DNA of 64,000 nt. Origin: Rhipidocladum racemiflorum. Lineage: Eukaryota > Streptophyta > Magnoliopsida > Poales > Poaceae. Position numbers and translations under genes: made by a program. Each line of letters starts with the position of its first letter. The first letter of the stretch is position 1. The stretch lies in contig CM070580.1 in NCBI GenBank assembly GCA_036346355.1, forward strand, positions 25,897,374 to 25,961,373. The letters are read 5' to 3'. Below the pieces are notes generated by a model. The model had not been told where the DNA came from. It did not search any database and saw nothing but the letters and a program-made list of their open reading frames with translations. Of the stretch, positions 23,689 through 35,611 are shown piece after piece.

Positions 23689-25030
23689 ATCGTTGCATCA
23701 TAATGCGATCAGATCATTTCATGTGTGTGCCGACAGGTCAAGCTGGACGTGTTCTATCATGGGCTGGTCTGGTCGAGTATGCGCTAGAAGACATCAACCG
23801 TATACTGTCTGCATTATTTGCTCATACTGTGTATCTTTTTCTGAATAATTTGTTCATATTACCCGGATCCAATATTGCGGTGTCTTCATAAACCGGTTGC
23901 ATTATATGATGTTGATGCTGATACCTCTAGGCTCTGGTGTGCCATAACATTACCATGTTAACATTATCCTTCACCATGCATATCTGCAATATTAACATTG
24001 AGTTCTTATAGTTCATATTTACGAAAGGATCATGACGTGCTGTTTATAATCTGCTATAACTGTTCGCAAGTGCAGTGTAATGAAAAACGTGATGGTTTCT
24101 CTATGAACTGCCATGGCTGTGCAGAATTGAAGACCGAGTCGGCCATGATGAAAGCTCGAAAGAGCAGTGTATTTGCCTACGTGACTGGGATCCTGCTCCG
24201 ACGGGGAAACCGGCCACCATTAGATTCGGCTGAGATCGGCCGCCCAACATCTCGGCGCAGCCACAAATGCATCGCATGCAGTTGCAGCGCTGTTAAAATC
24301 ATCAAAAGCGCGAGCAGTATCCTGTATCCCCCCTGGTTTCGATTATTCGATGTGCATAAATAAGATGCAAAACCATCGTCGCATAAATTTTTTAGAAGTG
24401 AAAATTTCAAGCTATTTGATCAGCGTCGTCCATCTCCTCCCTAACGGAGATGGTCAGGATTCGGGTTCGCTCGGCTTTACACATGACTTTGGTGGGCGGC
24501 GGTGCCACCATGAAAACAGGGGAGGACGACGATTGAAGGGTGAGCAATGTTTCTATGTTTTTTCTTTTAATATAAGTTGTATAAATCTTAAAACAAATAA
24601 AAGGATAAATAATTCTTATCTATCCTCCATTAATGCTTTAATATTTATGTAACTTTAAAAAGAAGAAGAGAGCATCTCTCTTGAAGGGTGGGATGGCAGT
24701 AGAAGGTTGGCGGCGCAAAGCTAGTGACTAGTGATAGATGGCCATTAGACGGGTGACGACAGGAAGGTGGTGGTGGGAAGGCGGGTGGTGCCAGTAGGCA
24801 GTAGCCACGTCTGAATCTCTGGAACCGCAATCTTTTCATCCAGATGCTACAAAAATTTGATTGATAAGTACTTTTACCGTTTTGAACAAACAAAAACAAT
24901 GAATGCATCATCCCTAACAACAAAAAAGAGAGACAGAAAAGAAACAAAGCACTACCAAAGCTCTATCAGTGCAAAATTCAAATGGAGCAGATAATTTTCG
25001 TTTAACCGATAGGCCGTAGCTAGTCTTATG
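23689..25030. other. Intergenic sequence between CACTA-like and copia elements, no gene seen
   Basis: Open frames up to 121 residues occur on both strands but none shows a recognisable domain, and none has convincing exon boundaries. No terminal repeats were identified. Confidence 0.45.
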
Positions 25031-25035
25031 GAAAG

Positions 25036-25258
25036 TGTTAGACAACCTCGCTATCGAATAGTCCGGGGTTGCCTAATAGATCTAAAGTGGAGAACAGAGA
25101 GAGAGGGCGAGAGACACAATATGAGGAGGAACCAGGTCTGCTTTATTATTCTGTATGCTTGTGTGTACAATGGGGTGACCCCCTGCCTCCTATATATAGC
25201 GGTTCTGCTTAGAGATAAGGAAGAGTCCATATAGGATACGACAATAGGTTTCCTAACA
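25036..25258 (-). repeat. 3' LTR of the copia element
   Basis: It begins TGTTAGACAACC and ends CCTAACA in plus-strand terms. It is identical to the 5' LTR except at 25114. Because the element runs on the minus strand, this is its 3' copy. Confidence 0.95.
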
Positions 25259-25269
25259 CTCCCCCTTGG
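25259..25269 (-). other. Polypurine tract of the copia element
   Basis: On the minus strand the sequence CCAAGGGGGAG sits directly before the 3' LTR start TGTTAG. This is the expected position and composition of the plus-strand primer for reverse transcription. Confidence 0.8.
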
Positions 25270-25489
25270 ACTCTTCACTGCGAGATGCATATGCCTCATT
25301 AAAACTCCATAAAAACCCAATGGGAAAAATAATTGGAGAAAGAGTACATAGCACACGCTTGCTGTGTTGCACGGATTGCCTCATCAAAAACCTTATGTAA
25401 GAAAACTTCAATGAAAAACTTACTTAAGGAAAAGAGTACAATCCACCCAAACTTCAATGTTAATCTTCAAGATTCACGTTGGGTACTCA

Positions 25490-26742
25490 AACTTCATGTT
25501 CGAGATTTATGTAGGAGTATGTGAAAATTCCCCCCCTGAAATCTGCACTTCTCTAAGCCTCATCATCCCGATTCCTCTAACACATCTTTCAAAGGAAGAT
25601 GCCGGGAGTGACTTAGTGAGTAAATCTGCGAGATTTTCACACGACTTAGTATGCGGTATCTTTATCTCATTCATCTTATGCAATTCATGAGCATAAAAGA
25701 ACTTGGGGTTGATATGCTTTGTGAGGTTACTCTTCACATATCCCATTTGCACTTTGAGCAACACAAGCTGCATTATCTTCATAGATAATGGTGGGGGTTT
25801 GTTCCATGTTCAAACCACATGACTTCTGGATGTGGTGAACCATTCTTCGAAGCCATGCACATTCTCGAGAGGCTTCATACAATGCAATGATTTCTGAGTG
25901 GTTAGTCGACGTCGAGACAAGAGTCTGCTTAGACGACTTCTAAAAAATTGCTGTTCCACCGCAAAGGAAAACATACCCAGTTTGTGACTTGCCAGTATGC
26001 GGGTCCGATAGGTACCCAGCATCGGCATAGCCAACCAAATTCAATTCATTGTTTCTTCTGTAAAACAAGCCAATGTCTTTGCTTCCTTAAAGGTAACGGA
26101 AGATGTCCTTCACCCCTTTCCAATGCCTTTTGGTGGGTTCTGCACTGTACTGCGCTAGCAAATTCACGGCGAACGCAATGTCCGGCCTAGTGCTATTCGC
26201 AAGGTACATGAGCGCTCCAATTGTACTCAAGTATGGGAATTCCGCTCCCAGGACTTCCTCCCCCTCTTCTCTAGGCTTGTACGGGTCTAGGTCTGCTTGG
26301 AGTGACCTTCCGACCATTGGGGTCTTTGCGGGGTATGCCTTTCCAAAGCCGAATCTTCTCCAACACTTTCTGCGTGTAGGATGCTTGGTGTACCAAGATT
26401 CCGCCTTGGACATGTTTAAGCTGCAAGCCTAAATAGAACTTGGTTTTTACCCAAGTCTTTCATTTCAAACTCAGATTTCAAGTATGTGCATGCTTCTTCA
26501 ATTTCTTCATCCGTCCCAATGATGTTCAAGTCATCTACATAGACGGAGATTATACAAAATCCATTCGTGGATCTTTGTATAAATACATATGGACAATCTT
26601 CGCTGTTCGTGTAGCCTTTCTTGCAGAGAAAGTCACTCAAGCGATTGTACCACATTCTTCCTGACTGCTTTAGTCCATACAGTGATTTCTCCAATTTTAC
26701 ACTGTATAGGTTTCTGTTTGCTCTGTCTTGGTTCGGGATAGG
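25490..26742 (-). pseudogene. Copia polyprotein, C-terminal RT and RNase H part
   Basis: Starting beside the gypsy insertion, the frame resumes in reverse transcriptase with 'LEKSLYGLKQSGRMWYNRL' and the catalytic 'VYVDDLNIIG' (26416-26694). It continues through 'RPDIAFAVNLLAQYS' (26087-26413) to the RNase H end with 'HTKSCENLADLLTKSLP' (25507-25782). Frame shifts separate these segments. The domains copy element RNA into DNA and remove the RNA template. Confidence 0.9.
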
Positions 26743-26747
26743 GATAC

Positions 26748-27420
26748 TGTCGACGATTGGGGAACAGGCCCCCGCCGAGCTTACTTGTTGGTGGAGGAAC
26801 CAACTGTGACCCCTTCTTACGTGAGGGATTACTCGAAGAATGGCTCACCAGATTCCAACGAATGTGGACACAGCAGTTTACCCTGGTTCGGGCCTCTCGA
26901 GAAAGAGATAATAGCCCTACTCCAGCTCTCGTTTACTCTTGCAATGTGTCTGAGTTTCTGATGCATTGTCTTTGCTCTTGTTGTTATGTGTCCCCTCACG
27001 CTGGGGACCTTTTTATCGCTTACAAAGTATCTACCTCCATGACCCCCCTCCCCCCACGTTTGCACCCCGCCCAACCGTGGCAACTGGTGGATCCTATCTT
27101 TCCGCCACGCTCCCACGGAAACGAAGCAGACCCAGCGGAAGTTACGCTCGGGTGGTTATTCCCACCGACCCGAGACCTCGTAAGGTCGGCCGATGACCGA
27201 CACCGAGCTTGGACATCTTACCCGAGCTCGAGCTCTAATCGATCGAGTACGTGGCATTCTCGGTCCCACCGAGCCCGAGCTCGGAATCGCCTAATGCGTA
27301 GCCTTCCAAGCTCTGATTTAGACAACCCAGGGTAACGACCTCCTGGTGGCTCGGGCGGGAGCGAGCTTGGTCGTTGGTGGCATCCGAGGTAGTTTATGGA
27401 AATTACCCGACCCCCCGACA
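26748..27420 (-). repeat. 3' LTR of the gypsy element
   Basis: It is 673 bp long. Read on the minus strand it starts TGTCGGGGGGTCGGGTAATT and ends CCAATCGTCGACA. The TATA-like block is altered compared with the 5' copy (minus strand GCGATAAAAAGG). Confidence 0.95.
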
Positions 27421-27436
27421 GCTAGCCCCCGAGGTT
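27421..27436 (-). other. Polypurine-tract region of the gypsy element
   Basis: On the minus strand CCTCGGGGGCTAGC lies directly before the 3' LTR. The G-rich run is the likely plus-strand primer, although the last bases are not pure purine. Confidence 0.6.
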
Positions 27437-28744
27437 CAAGTGGGAAAAGGTCTAAGGAAGGCCTTCCTTGGGCCTACTGTTCTACGAGCATGTCGGTTTT
27501 GCCGCGCGGACATCTGCCGCGACCAACGAGCTATTAACCTCCTTCGAACGAGCTTGTTCCCCGGCTCGTCGCGCTTGAGCTATGAAGTGGGCCCTTCTTG
27601 GCGGTTCCTTCTCCTAGAAGCCTGAATCGTCCTTCTGAGGAACCGTCTTTTCTCGGCAGACGGTTTCGATTTGCGTGCCACGTGTCGTTTCGGATGGCGA
27701 ACGCCTCAATCGCCCTCCGTGCCTCTAGGGCTTCCTCATCTCCTGGAGGAGTTTTTAAACACTCGAAGAAAACCCTTAGACTCACTTGGCCGTATTGCGA
27801 TCGCCGTGTCTCATACTCCTCTCGCTTGGCGCTCATCATTCTCCTTGATCATCTTCCTCATCCTCATGGCGAAGTTCGCGTCGGCAAGCTCGACAGCGCA
27901 GTGGAGACCCTCGGCGGCGAAGTACCTCGACGCCAGACATGGAGAGCCCCGGCGACGAAGAGAGCCCGCAATGAGGAGGGGGAGATCGTCTCCACCGAGC
28001 TCTCGCCATAAACGGGCTCAGACGCCGAAAGTGAGTTCGTCGAGGCCGTGCTCGCCTCCTGCGAGTGCGAGATCGCTCACCTCCACCCCAACTCTGTTCT
28101 CATCATGGCCATCTTTACCCATCTCTGCGAAGGGTTCGTGGGCGTCGAGCCCACTCCCGATCTCTTCTTCCACTTCTACACCCTTTCTCAGACCAAGACG
28201 CCGCAGCCTGGCCTCTATTTCGCTGCGTCCTACCCGACCATACGAGTACCCGAGCTTCACGCTCAGGACTCGGTGTCGGTTGGGCCGACTCATGGTTCTA
28301 CTTGAGGAAAGCGGAGGGCGGCACGCTTTCCTACTCTGGTGCCAGAGGTCGCGCCGTCGAGACACCCCGACCGCCCGTGGAGCCCGAGGAGGAGAAGGTC
28401 CTCATGACGATCAACGAGCTCACGTGCCTGGGGCTGACCGGCCGGGACGTTACCCGGGACTACGTCAGGAACCGGATATCGCCCCTTAGGAGGAGGGAGC
28501 ATCCCTTCTTCAAGGTCGAGGGGTGGCAGGACATCGCCCGGGAATCACGCTCAGGTATGCCGCCGCCTCGATCTTCTTTTCCGGCGAGGATGCCCCTTCT
28601 CACGACCTCTCCCTTGGCTGGTATGCAGCTCCGGCAGAGGACTGGGTGGATGCGAGGGTGTCCGAGATGTTCGGCACCCCGAAAGGCAAGGAAATCATCG
28701 AGGGCCGCCAGATCCCGAACAACGTCCTTAACCGGACAGAGGCG

Positions 28745-28841
28745 GTAAGTTTCTGATTCGGACTTTTTTCCGAAGCCCTTGTCCGGACAGGCTTCGCCGG
28801 GGGCCTCCCGACCTCATTTGAGTCTTTCTCTTTTTCAACAG
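28745..28841 (+). other. Predicted intron 1 of the antisense gene
   Basis: The donor GCG|GTAAGTTT and the acceptor TTTTTCAACAG|GAGAAGG bound a 97-bp segment. Coding-like sequence on either side joins well ('LNRTEA' and 'EKVALEVA'). The signals read only on the plus strand, opposite to gag-pol. Confidence 0.6.
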
Positions 28842-30538
28842 GAGAAGGTTGCCCTCGAGGTCGCCGTGTCCCAGGACCCCACCGGTGGACGGGTCGTAAG
28901 ACCAAGGGACAGGCAGGTCGCAAGTGCCGCGCTCGATCTCCGTCGGCCACGCCGTCCCCGCCCAGGCGCACACGCAGGCGCCTGGCAGGCGACCACTCAC
29001 CTCGCCAACACTTGGAGTATGCGGACGGCAGGAGGTGAGTGAACTGAGATTGTGGATGGACGAGTACACCGAAACAATCCCGAGCTAATGGCTCGTTGCG
29101 CCCGGCTCTGCTGAGCCAAGAAGGAGGCCGCACCGCGCCGGCCCAAATGGAAGGTTGAGCTGAGGGCTGATCGCGCCCTTCAGCGGAGCTTGCGCGGGTG
29201 AGCTCGAGCCCGCTCTGGGGACCGCGAGGAGGAGAAGGACGAGCCGACTCCGCCCCTTGGTCCCGAGGTCCCGTGAGGTCGCCTCGCCACGCCTCAACCG
29301 CGCGCCAACGCCGATTGTCTCCGAGGTCGGCTTGGAGGAGGTCGACCTGCGGCCGCTGTGGCCGACAAGGCGCCAAGGACATGGCCGCCTCCTGGCCCGC
29401 GCCCGAGCTCGGCAGCGGACGCCGCGCAAGGTCGATCTCTGCTCTCTTCTCGTTTGTCTTTTTCCCTCCGGCATCATTCTAACCCCACATCGTCTATAGT
29501 GGGTGTGGCGGTTAGTGCGGAGTTATGGGATTTCGGCGATGGTCGACGATATTCTTGACTTCGTGCTAGAGAGGAGCTAGCCCGGCCGCCGAGGTCGTCA
29601 TGGGCGACGGAGCCGAGGTGGGAGCCGAGGTCATGAGGCCCAGCCCCACTGCCGCCGGTGGCGGCAGGCCGAAGTGGAGCCGAGGTCATGAGGCCAGCCA
29701 CGGCCGCCGGTGGTGACGACGTCGAGGTGGGGAGCTTTGTTGCGAGCCCCGGGACCGGAGGTCGTGTCTCCCGAAGAGGAGGCACGGAGGAAGATCGCGC
29801 CGCCGATGCCCGGCCGCGGCGGAGGGCATCCCCACATCATAGTCGTGGAGTCGGCGGTGATGAGCAGCCAGCGAGACTCCGCGAGGATTCTTCCGTGCAG
29901 CCGACATCATCGCCGCGACTCGTCAGGAGATCGCCGAGGGCTCCCCCCGGGTGCATGACATCACGCCGGGTCCCAGCGCCGGCCCGGCGTCGGGGACCTT
30001 AATCCAGTGGGGGCTCGTCGGCGAGGAAGAGCCAGCTACCCCGGTCGGGAGACAAGCCCGGCCACCGTAGGTGGGCCGGGCAGCTTCGAGCGGAGGGATC
30101 TGCCGGCACCGAGGTCGCTCGGTCGAGACCGACCTCCCGATGCGTCGACCGGTGCCCCGGTTGATCCCGCTCGGGACGCTGGCTGCTGCGGCCCAAGGGC
30201 CGGATACCGACCCGGTGTCCCCGGTTGCTCCCATGGCCGTGGACGCCGAAGTGGTGGAGCCCCCGATCGAGGAGGCGGAGCCCCCGGGCGCAACTTCTGC
30301 CCGGGAGGAAGAAGAGCGGGAGGTAATCCTTGCTCTTGAGGCCGTCCCTCTCCAGGAGGCGGAGGCTATCCCCCAGGGCAAAAGTCCATCGCCTTCGGAG
30401 GACGGGGGAGCTCGGGCTCAAGCCTCCGAGCCCGATCAAGGAGAAGGGACTAAGGCGGGGGATCCCTTACCTGCCCAGAGCGAGGTGGAGGACCCCGCCG
30501 AGTTGTTCCATCAGGGGCTGGAGACCCGACTTTTTTGG

Positions 30539-30608
30539 GTAAGTACTCCTGACTTATGTACTTTTACCGAGAGCTTCGACACACGACTGAAAACGCCTTG
30601 TTGCGCAG
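30539..30608 (+). other. Predicted intron 2 of the antisense gene
   Basis: The donor TTGG|GTAAGTACT and the acceptor CCTTGTTGCGCAG|TGCCGG bound a 70-bp segment that is T-rich compared with the GC-rich flanks. It again reads only on the plus strand. Confidence 0.55.
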
Positions 30609-31642
30609 TGCCGGAGTCCACCATGAAGGACTTCCATGCCGCGACCGTGCCGTGTTGTCGCGAAGCACCAAGCCGAGCAGACGCCAAGATTGCGAGCTCG
30701 AGCGCCGTTGCCGAGCCGACATCTTCCGAGGCCGAGATCCGGCGGAAGGTGGAGGAGTCCGTCGCGCGAGCTCGAGGCGCCTCGGCCGGGCGAGCAGGCA
30801 AGGTCGGCCTTGAAGCCACGGTGGCGACCTTGCGCGACGCCGCCCGAGCGCCGAAAGGACAATCGACCAAAGAACGGAGGAGTCCAGCGACCGACAAGCG
30901 GCGGCGAAGGTCGGGAAGCTTCGCCGGCGTGTGCTCGACCTTGAGTCCGAGCTTGACTCGGTCGCGGGACGAGCTCGTCGCTTTGCGGGGCGAAAGCGTC
31001 TGGGCTCCTGTAATTTTCTTTTTCTGTCTTTTACCCAAAAAACTTAGGAGAAACTATCCGATTGAATATAGAATGAGTTGGTTTAAATGGACGTTTTTGT
31101 TTTTCCCGAGATGACAACGATTTGTTTCGTGCAGCGGTCTTACGCGACTTAGTGGTTAATCGTGCGAGGAAATGACTATCTCGCTCGAAAGTAGCACGAG
31201 GTCGAGGTGACCATTTCGCGAAAGTTGCACGAGGCCGAGGTCGTGGCCACATGGTACCTCTATAGCCACGCCAACGGAGGTCGTGGGCGTAAATCGCGAG
31301 CACGACCGTTGGCGGAGTAGAATTCTCGAGGACCGTGTGGCCCTTAGGGTTATGGTACGTTGGCGCCACAAGACCGGCCGACTGAGCTCGGAACCGCTCA
31401 GAAGGGTGTCCTGTGCGAATCTTTACTTGCGGTGGAGGTCTACCGCGAAAAAGATGGTCGTCTTACGAGGAAGGAGGCCCTCGAGGTCGAGCTTTTGTCG
31501 TACGGTGTTTTGCCCCAACGACCGACTTGCCCCTGACACTTTGTCTAGGTCGAGCTTAATCGTAGAATGGGGAAAGAGAGGGAGAGAGAGAATGGGAGGG
31601 TAAGGTGATAAAGTTTATTAAAGAGGTAAAAAACGGGCGAGG

Positions 31643-32875
31643 TTAGACATGGAACTTACGCAGTTGGTCAATGTTCCAAGTACTAGCTAGTTCCCGACCA
31701 TCTTCCATTGCAAGGCGGACAGCCCCCGGGCGTGTTGTTGAGACGACCGTGTAAGGACCTTCCCATCTTGGCGTTAGCTTGTTGGCTTTTGACAGGTCTT
31801 GGACCCGTCGCAGAACGAGATCGCCGACGTGTAAGGTCCTTGGTCGTAGCGATTTGGCGGCGTGCCTGCGAAGAGCTTGCAGGTAAACCGCGGATCGCAA
31901 CAGAGCCCGTTCACGAGTCGCCTCCGCAAGGTCGAGGTCGAGAAGGCGTTCGCCTTCTGCGTCGATGTTATCGGCCAGGTTCACCCTCGGGGATCCTAGG
32001 ACAACCTCGGCGGGTAGGACAGCTTCCGCGCCATATACGAGCTGAAAGGGGGTCTCCCCCGTGGCTCGGCTCGTCGTGGTGCGGACTGACCAAAGGACGG
32101 GGGGTAGCTCGTCCACCCAGGCCTGACCATGCCGATCGAGGCTCTTGAAGACTCTCTTCTTGATTCCTTGGACGATCTGCCCGTTCGCACGCTCGGCCGC
32201 CCCATTGCTCTGTGGGTGGGCCACAGATGCGAAGCATATCTTGGTCCCGACCTCCTCGCAATAAGCCTGAAACACCTCGCTTGTGAACTGAGTGCCGTTG
32301 TCGGTAATGAGGCGACTCGGAATGCCAAAGCGGGTTACTACATTATTGCGGAAGAACCTTTTAGCCGCCTGTGCCGAGATGGTTGATATAGGCTCGGCCT
32401 CGATCCACTTAGTGAAGGTGTCGATTGCGACGAACAGGTATTTACAACCCCTCCTTCCCCTGGGAAATGGACCGAGTATGTCTATGCCCCAAACCGAGAA
32501 CGGCCAGGTTAGCGGCATGGTCTGTAGCGCGTATGCCGGCTGATGGACCTTCCGAGCATGGAACTGGCAAGATCGGCAGGAGGTTACTATTGAGCGTGCA
32601 TCGGCCAGGGCCGTTGGCCAATAGTAACCCAATCGGAAGGCTTTGCTCACCAAGGTCCTAAAGGACGAGTGAGCTCCACACATCCCGTCATGGATATCCT
32701 TGAGGAGATATTTGCCTTCCTCTTGGGTGATGCACTTGGAGAGGACGCCAAGCGCGCCTTTGCGGTATAAGAGACCCTCGATCATTTTATAGGTCGAGGA
32801 GCGCCTCACTAGCCGGGATTTCGGCTTCCTCCTCGGCAGTGTCCGTGTATGCGAGTATTGGATGAATGGCGTCAT
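31643..32875 (-). CDS. Gypsy integrase segment of pol, intact over 410 residues
   Basis: The zinc-binding HHCC residues are visible (H62, H69, C100, C103). The catalytic triad is D132 ('WGIDILGPF'), D192 ('LITDNGTQF') and E228 ('NGAAERANG'), with the usual 35-residue gap between the last two. 'TPFQLVYGAEAVLP' and a C-terminal 'LRPRTLHVGDLVLRRV' DNA-binding region follow, ending 'NIDQLRKFHV'. Integrase inserts the cDNA with a 5-bp target duplication, consistent with GATAC. It is part of the pol polyprotein rather than a free gene. It is the only pol domain without an obvious frame break. Confidence 0.92.
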   Translation of the reverse strand: MTPFIQYSHTRTLPRRKPKSRLVRRSSTYKMIEGLLYRKGALGVLSKCITQEEGKYLLKDIHDGMCGAHSSFRTLVSKAFRLGYYWPTALADARSIVTSCRSCQFHARKVHQPAYALQTMPLTWPFSVWGIDILGPFPRGRRGCKYLFVAIDTFTKWIEAEPISTISAQAAKRFFRNNVVTRFGIPSRLITDNGTQFTSEVFQAYCEEVGTKICFASVAHPQSNGAAERANGQIVQGIKKRVFKSLDRHGQAWVDELPPVLWSVRTTTSRATGETPFQLVYGAEAVLPAEVVLGSPRVNLADNIDAEGERLLDLDLAEATRERALLRSAVYLQALRRHAAKSLRPRTLHVGDLVLRRVQDLSKANKLTPRWEGPYTVVSTTRPGAVRLAMEDGRELASTWNIDQLRKFHV

Positions 32876-33860
32876 CCGCCAGCATCCTGCTCGAGGAAGG
32901 AGACGGTACCACCCGTCTCGGTTGCCTCCTCCTCGGGGGGTATGGAGGGCTTGTAGACGTGCTCGATGAGCACCCCCGCCGGAGCGGGAAACTGTGCGGA
33001 ACCGACCTTCGATAGATGGTCGGCCAGGGCATTGTCCTTCCTGGGGATGTATAGTACTTCAAGTTTCAAGTACTTTTCCATCTTCCTTACTTCAGCCAGG
33101 TAAAGCGCCATTGAGTCATCTGAGCACGCGATACTCCTTGTTAACCTGGTTGGCGACCCGGTGCGAGTCGCCCTTCGCGATTAGTCGTTGGACTCGGCGC
33201 TTTGCATGCCCGGCCCGGCTAGCGGACCTTCGTATTACCGCTGCGTTGTTTGTTGCGCCGAAATGCAATTGGAGGGCGTCTTGGATCCGCTTCCCCGAGG
33301 GGATTCGAGGACCACTCCACCCGAGCAATCGTAAGCTCGGGATCCGTCGGCAGTGCATGACCCAACACCGTGCTCGGCCTGGTTGGGTTCGGGTTCGGAC
33401 GGGCGGGTTTGTCCATTCGGCTAGGAAGTCCGCTAGGACCTGGATTTGATCGCGGTTCTAGCCGAGAATTCGATCTCGAATTCGGCGAGCTCCATGGCCC
33501 ATGTCGCGAGCCGCCCGCTTGCCCCGATTCCCGAATTTCCTCACGGAAGTTGGTCGGGACTTGTATTTTGTGTGCCTGGAAGTAGTGTCTTAATTTCTTC
33601 GAGGCCACGAGGAGCGCATAAAGGAGCTTACGGACCTCGGGTAACGCTCCTTTGGTCCGTGCAAAGACTCGCCGATGTAGTAGATCGGGCGCCAGACTTC
33701 CGGCCCCGTTCTCTTTGTGATGACGGCGCTTACCGCATGGGGTGTGGCGGCCGTGTAAAGCAAGAGGACCTCTCCTACTCTGGGCGTGGTCAAGACCGGG
33801 GTCTTGACAAATACGCTTTAAGCTCTTTGAAAGAGCGGTGCCTTCATCTGTCCAAGTGAA
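32876..33860 (-). pseudogene. Gypsy RNase H part of pol, frame-broken
   Basis: Segments in different frames show 'GEVLLLYTAATPHAVSAV' (33590-33793), 'ASKKLRHYFQAHKIQVPTN' (33219-33608) and 'LYIPRKDNALADHLSKVGSA' (32872-33111). All match the RT-RNase H part of plant gypsy pol. At least three frame changes occur. The domain degrades RNA in the RNA-DNA hybrid. Confidence 0.85.
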
Positions 33861-34765
33861 ACCGTCGTGCTTCCTGAGCGCCTTGAAGAAAGGTAGGCGC
33901 GTTCCCGAGCCTCGAGATGAAACGACTTAAGGCCGCCATTCTCCCGATCGAGGACTGGACCTCCCGAGTACAAGTCGGTGGTCGCATGTTCTCGATGGCT
34001 TCTATCTTCTCTGGTTGGCCCCGATTCCTTGTGGGCCGATCATGTATCCGAGCACCTTGCCGGCTTTGACCCGAACACACATTTTTCAGGGTTTAACTTT
34101 ATTCGATGCTTATTGAGGTTATGAAAAGTCTCCTCCAGATCGGATACATGGTCGGAGGCCATTTTGCTCTTGACGACTATGTCGTCTACATACACTTCCA
34201 GGTTCCGACCTATTTGGCCCGAGAAGGTTTTCTGCATAAGGCGCTGGAAGGTCGCTCCAAAGATTCCTTAGGCCGAAGGACATGGTCGTGTAGCGTAATG
34301 TGCCAAGCGGCGTGATGAAGGAAGTTTTCTCCTCGTCATCGGGCGATATGCCGATCTGGTGATAGCCTGAGTAGGCGCCCGAGCTCATCGCCTCGGAGCC
34401 GGCCGTCGCGTCGACCAAGCTGGTCTATCCGAGGTAGCGGGAAATTGTCCTTCGGGCATGCGGCATTTAGCCCGTGTGATCGACACACATGCGCCACTTG
34501 CCTCCTTTCTTCATCCACGATGATCGGGTTGGCCAACCAATCGGAATGGTCAACCTCCCGAATGAAACCGGCTTTGAGGAGCTTGTCCAGTTCCTCTCGA
34601 TGATGGCTTGCTTCTCCGGAGAAGCGCTGAGCTTCGCCGCAAGGCTTTGTCGTGCCGAATCGCTAGCTTTGTGCTCGACGACCTCCCTTGGGACTCGGGC
34701 ATGTCGGACGGTTCCCGAGCGAACGTGTCCGCGCTTCTCAGGAGGAAGGTCACGAGCTTGAGTTC
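33861..34765 (-). pseudogene. Gypsy reverse transcriptase, frame-broken
   Basis: 'ACPKDNFPLPRIDQL' (34336-34536) and 'AYSGYHQIGISPDDEEKTSF' (34119-34418) are followed by the catalytic 'VYVDDIVVKSK' (34040-34237). 'PEKCVFG' and the thumb region come next. Each piece is in a different frame, so no complete enzyme can be made. Many of the breaks are single-base length changes. Confidence 0.88.
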
Positions 34766-35611
34766 CTATTTAGGATCTAGGAAGCCCCACGTGTACGACC
34801 TTGTCCGGGCTTTGTGTCGCACAACGGATGGCCTTGGTTTCTCCGGCTTGGAGGCTAGCCTTGGGCGGGAACTCCTCGGCTCTTGCTCGGGCCTGTTGGC
34901 GGCAGGCGACCGATCATGTCTAACGCCCTCTCGTCGCAGCTTTAGAGCTGCTCTCGGGCTTCCTTGATCGTGATCACGCCGCCGGGCCGGGACCTTCAAG
35001 CACCGTAGCCGTGATGAGTGGCGGCCATGAATTTGGCGGCTGGTCGGCCAGGATGGCGTTATAAGCCGACTCGAAATCGACCACTTGAGCGTGATGAGCT
35101 CCGTTCGGAAGTTGCTCGGATTGCCGAACGTGGCGGCAGACGATCTGGCCAAGTGGCCTGACCGACGTTCGGGCACTATCCGTAGAACGGGACCACCATG
35201 TTTTTGATCTTGGAGCGAGGGATCTGCAATCTCGTCCAAGACCTTGGCAGATATCAGGTCTAGGGAGCTTCCGCAATCCACAAGGACCCGACCTACTGTG
35301 GTGTTGCAGATTGTTGGGCTAACGACCAACGGAAGCCTTTGGGGTTTCGTCATCCCCGGAGGGCAGTCGTCCCTGGAGAAGGTGATCGGCAGCTCGGACC
35401 ACTTGAGCTGCTGGACAGGAGGCTTCCCCTGAGTGACACGGAGTACTTCGCGCGCGGCCTCCTTCAACTCCCGACGCGACCCATAGGCGGCGGAGCCCCC
35501 GAATATCACGGCGATGTGATTTCTCGGCTCTTGGTACTCCATGTCGGTGTCTTGCTCTTCGGCGGGCTTCTTGCCCTTGACGTCCCCTTCCACCTCGGGG
35601 AGCGTGGGCAT
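34766..35611 (-). pseudogene. Gypsy protease region
   Basis: The aspartic protease signature appears as 'VGRVLVDCGSSLDLISAKVL', preceded by 'PEVEGDVKGKKPAEEQDTD' linker sequence. The usual D-S/T-G core is altered to DCGSS, which is the normal form in many plant gypsy elements. The frame runs 281 residues from 35611, but past the protease it no longer follows pol. Confidence 0.8.

Larger units (their letters stand above)
27598..31000 (+). pseudogene. Antisense gene of the Tat element (Transposase_28 / 'putative gypsy type transposon' domain, C-terminal coiled coil)
   Basis: It is encoded opposite to gag-pol, between integrase and the 3' LTR. The domain region (28012-28305) includes 'IFTHLCEGFVGVEPTPDLFF', typical of Pfam PF04195. 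A shifted frame continues with 'LTGRDVTRDYVRNRISPL' (to about 28560) and then 'WVDARVSEMFGTPKGKEI' (to 28744). Two introns with good plus-strand signals are visible, 28745-28841 and 30539-30608. Downstream is an acidic, alanine/proline-rich region and a coiled-coil-like segment near 30900-30960. Breaks include an in-frame TAA at 28009-28011 and a shift near 28290. Antisense frames of this sort are known in Tat/Grande-like elements, and their role is unknown. The exact start is uncertain. Confidence 0.65.

Noticed and set aside
24645..24947. Minus-strand open frame of 100 residues with a proline-rich centre
   Set aside because: No domain, no promoter and no splice context. It is consistent with chance in a mixed-composition intergenic stretch.
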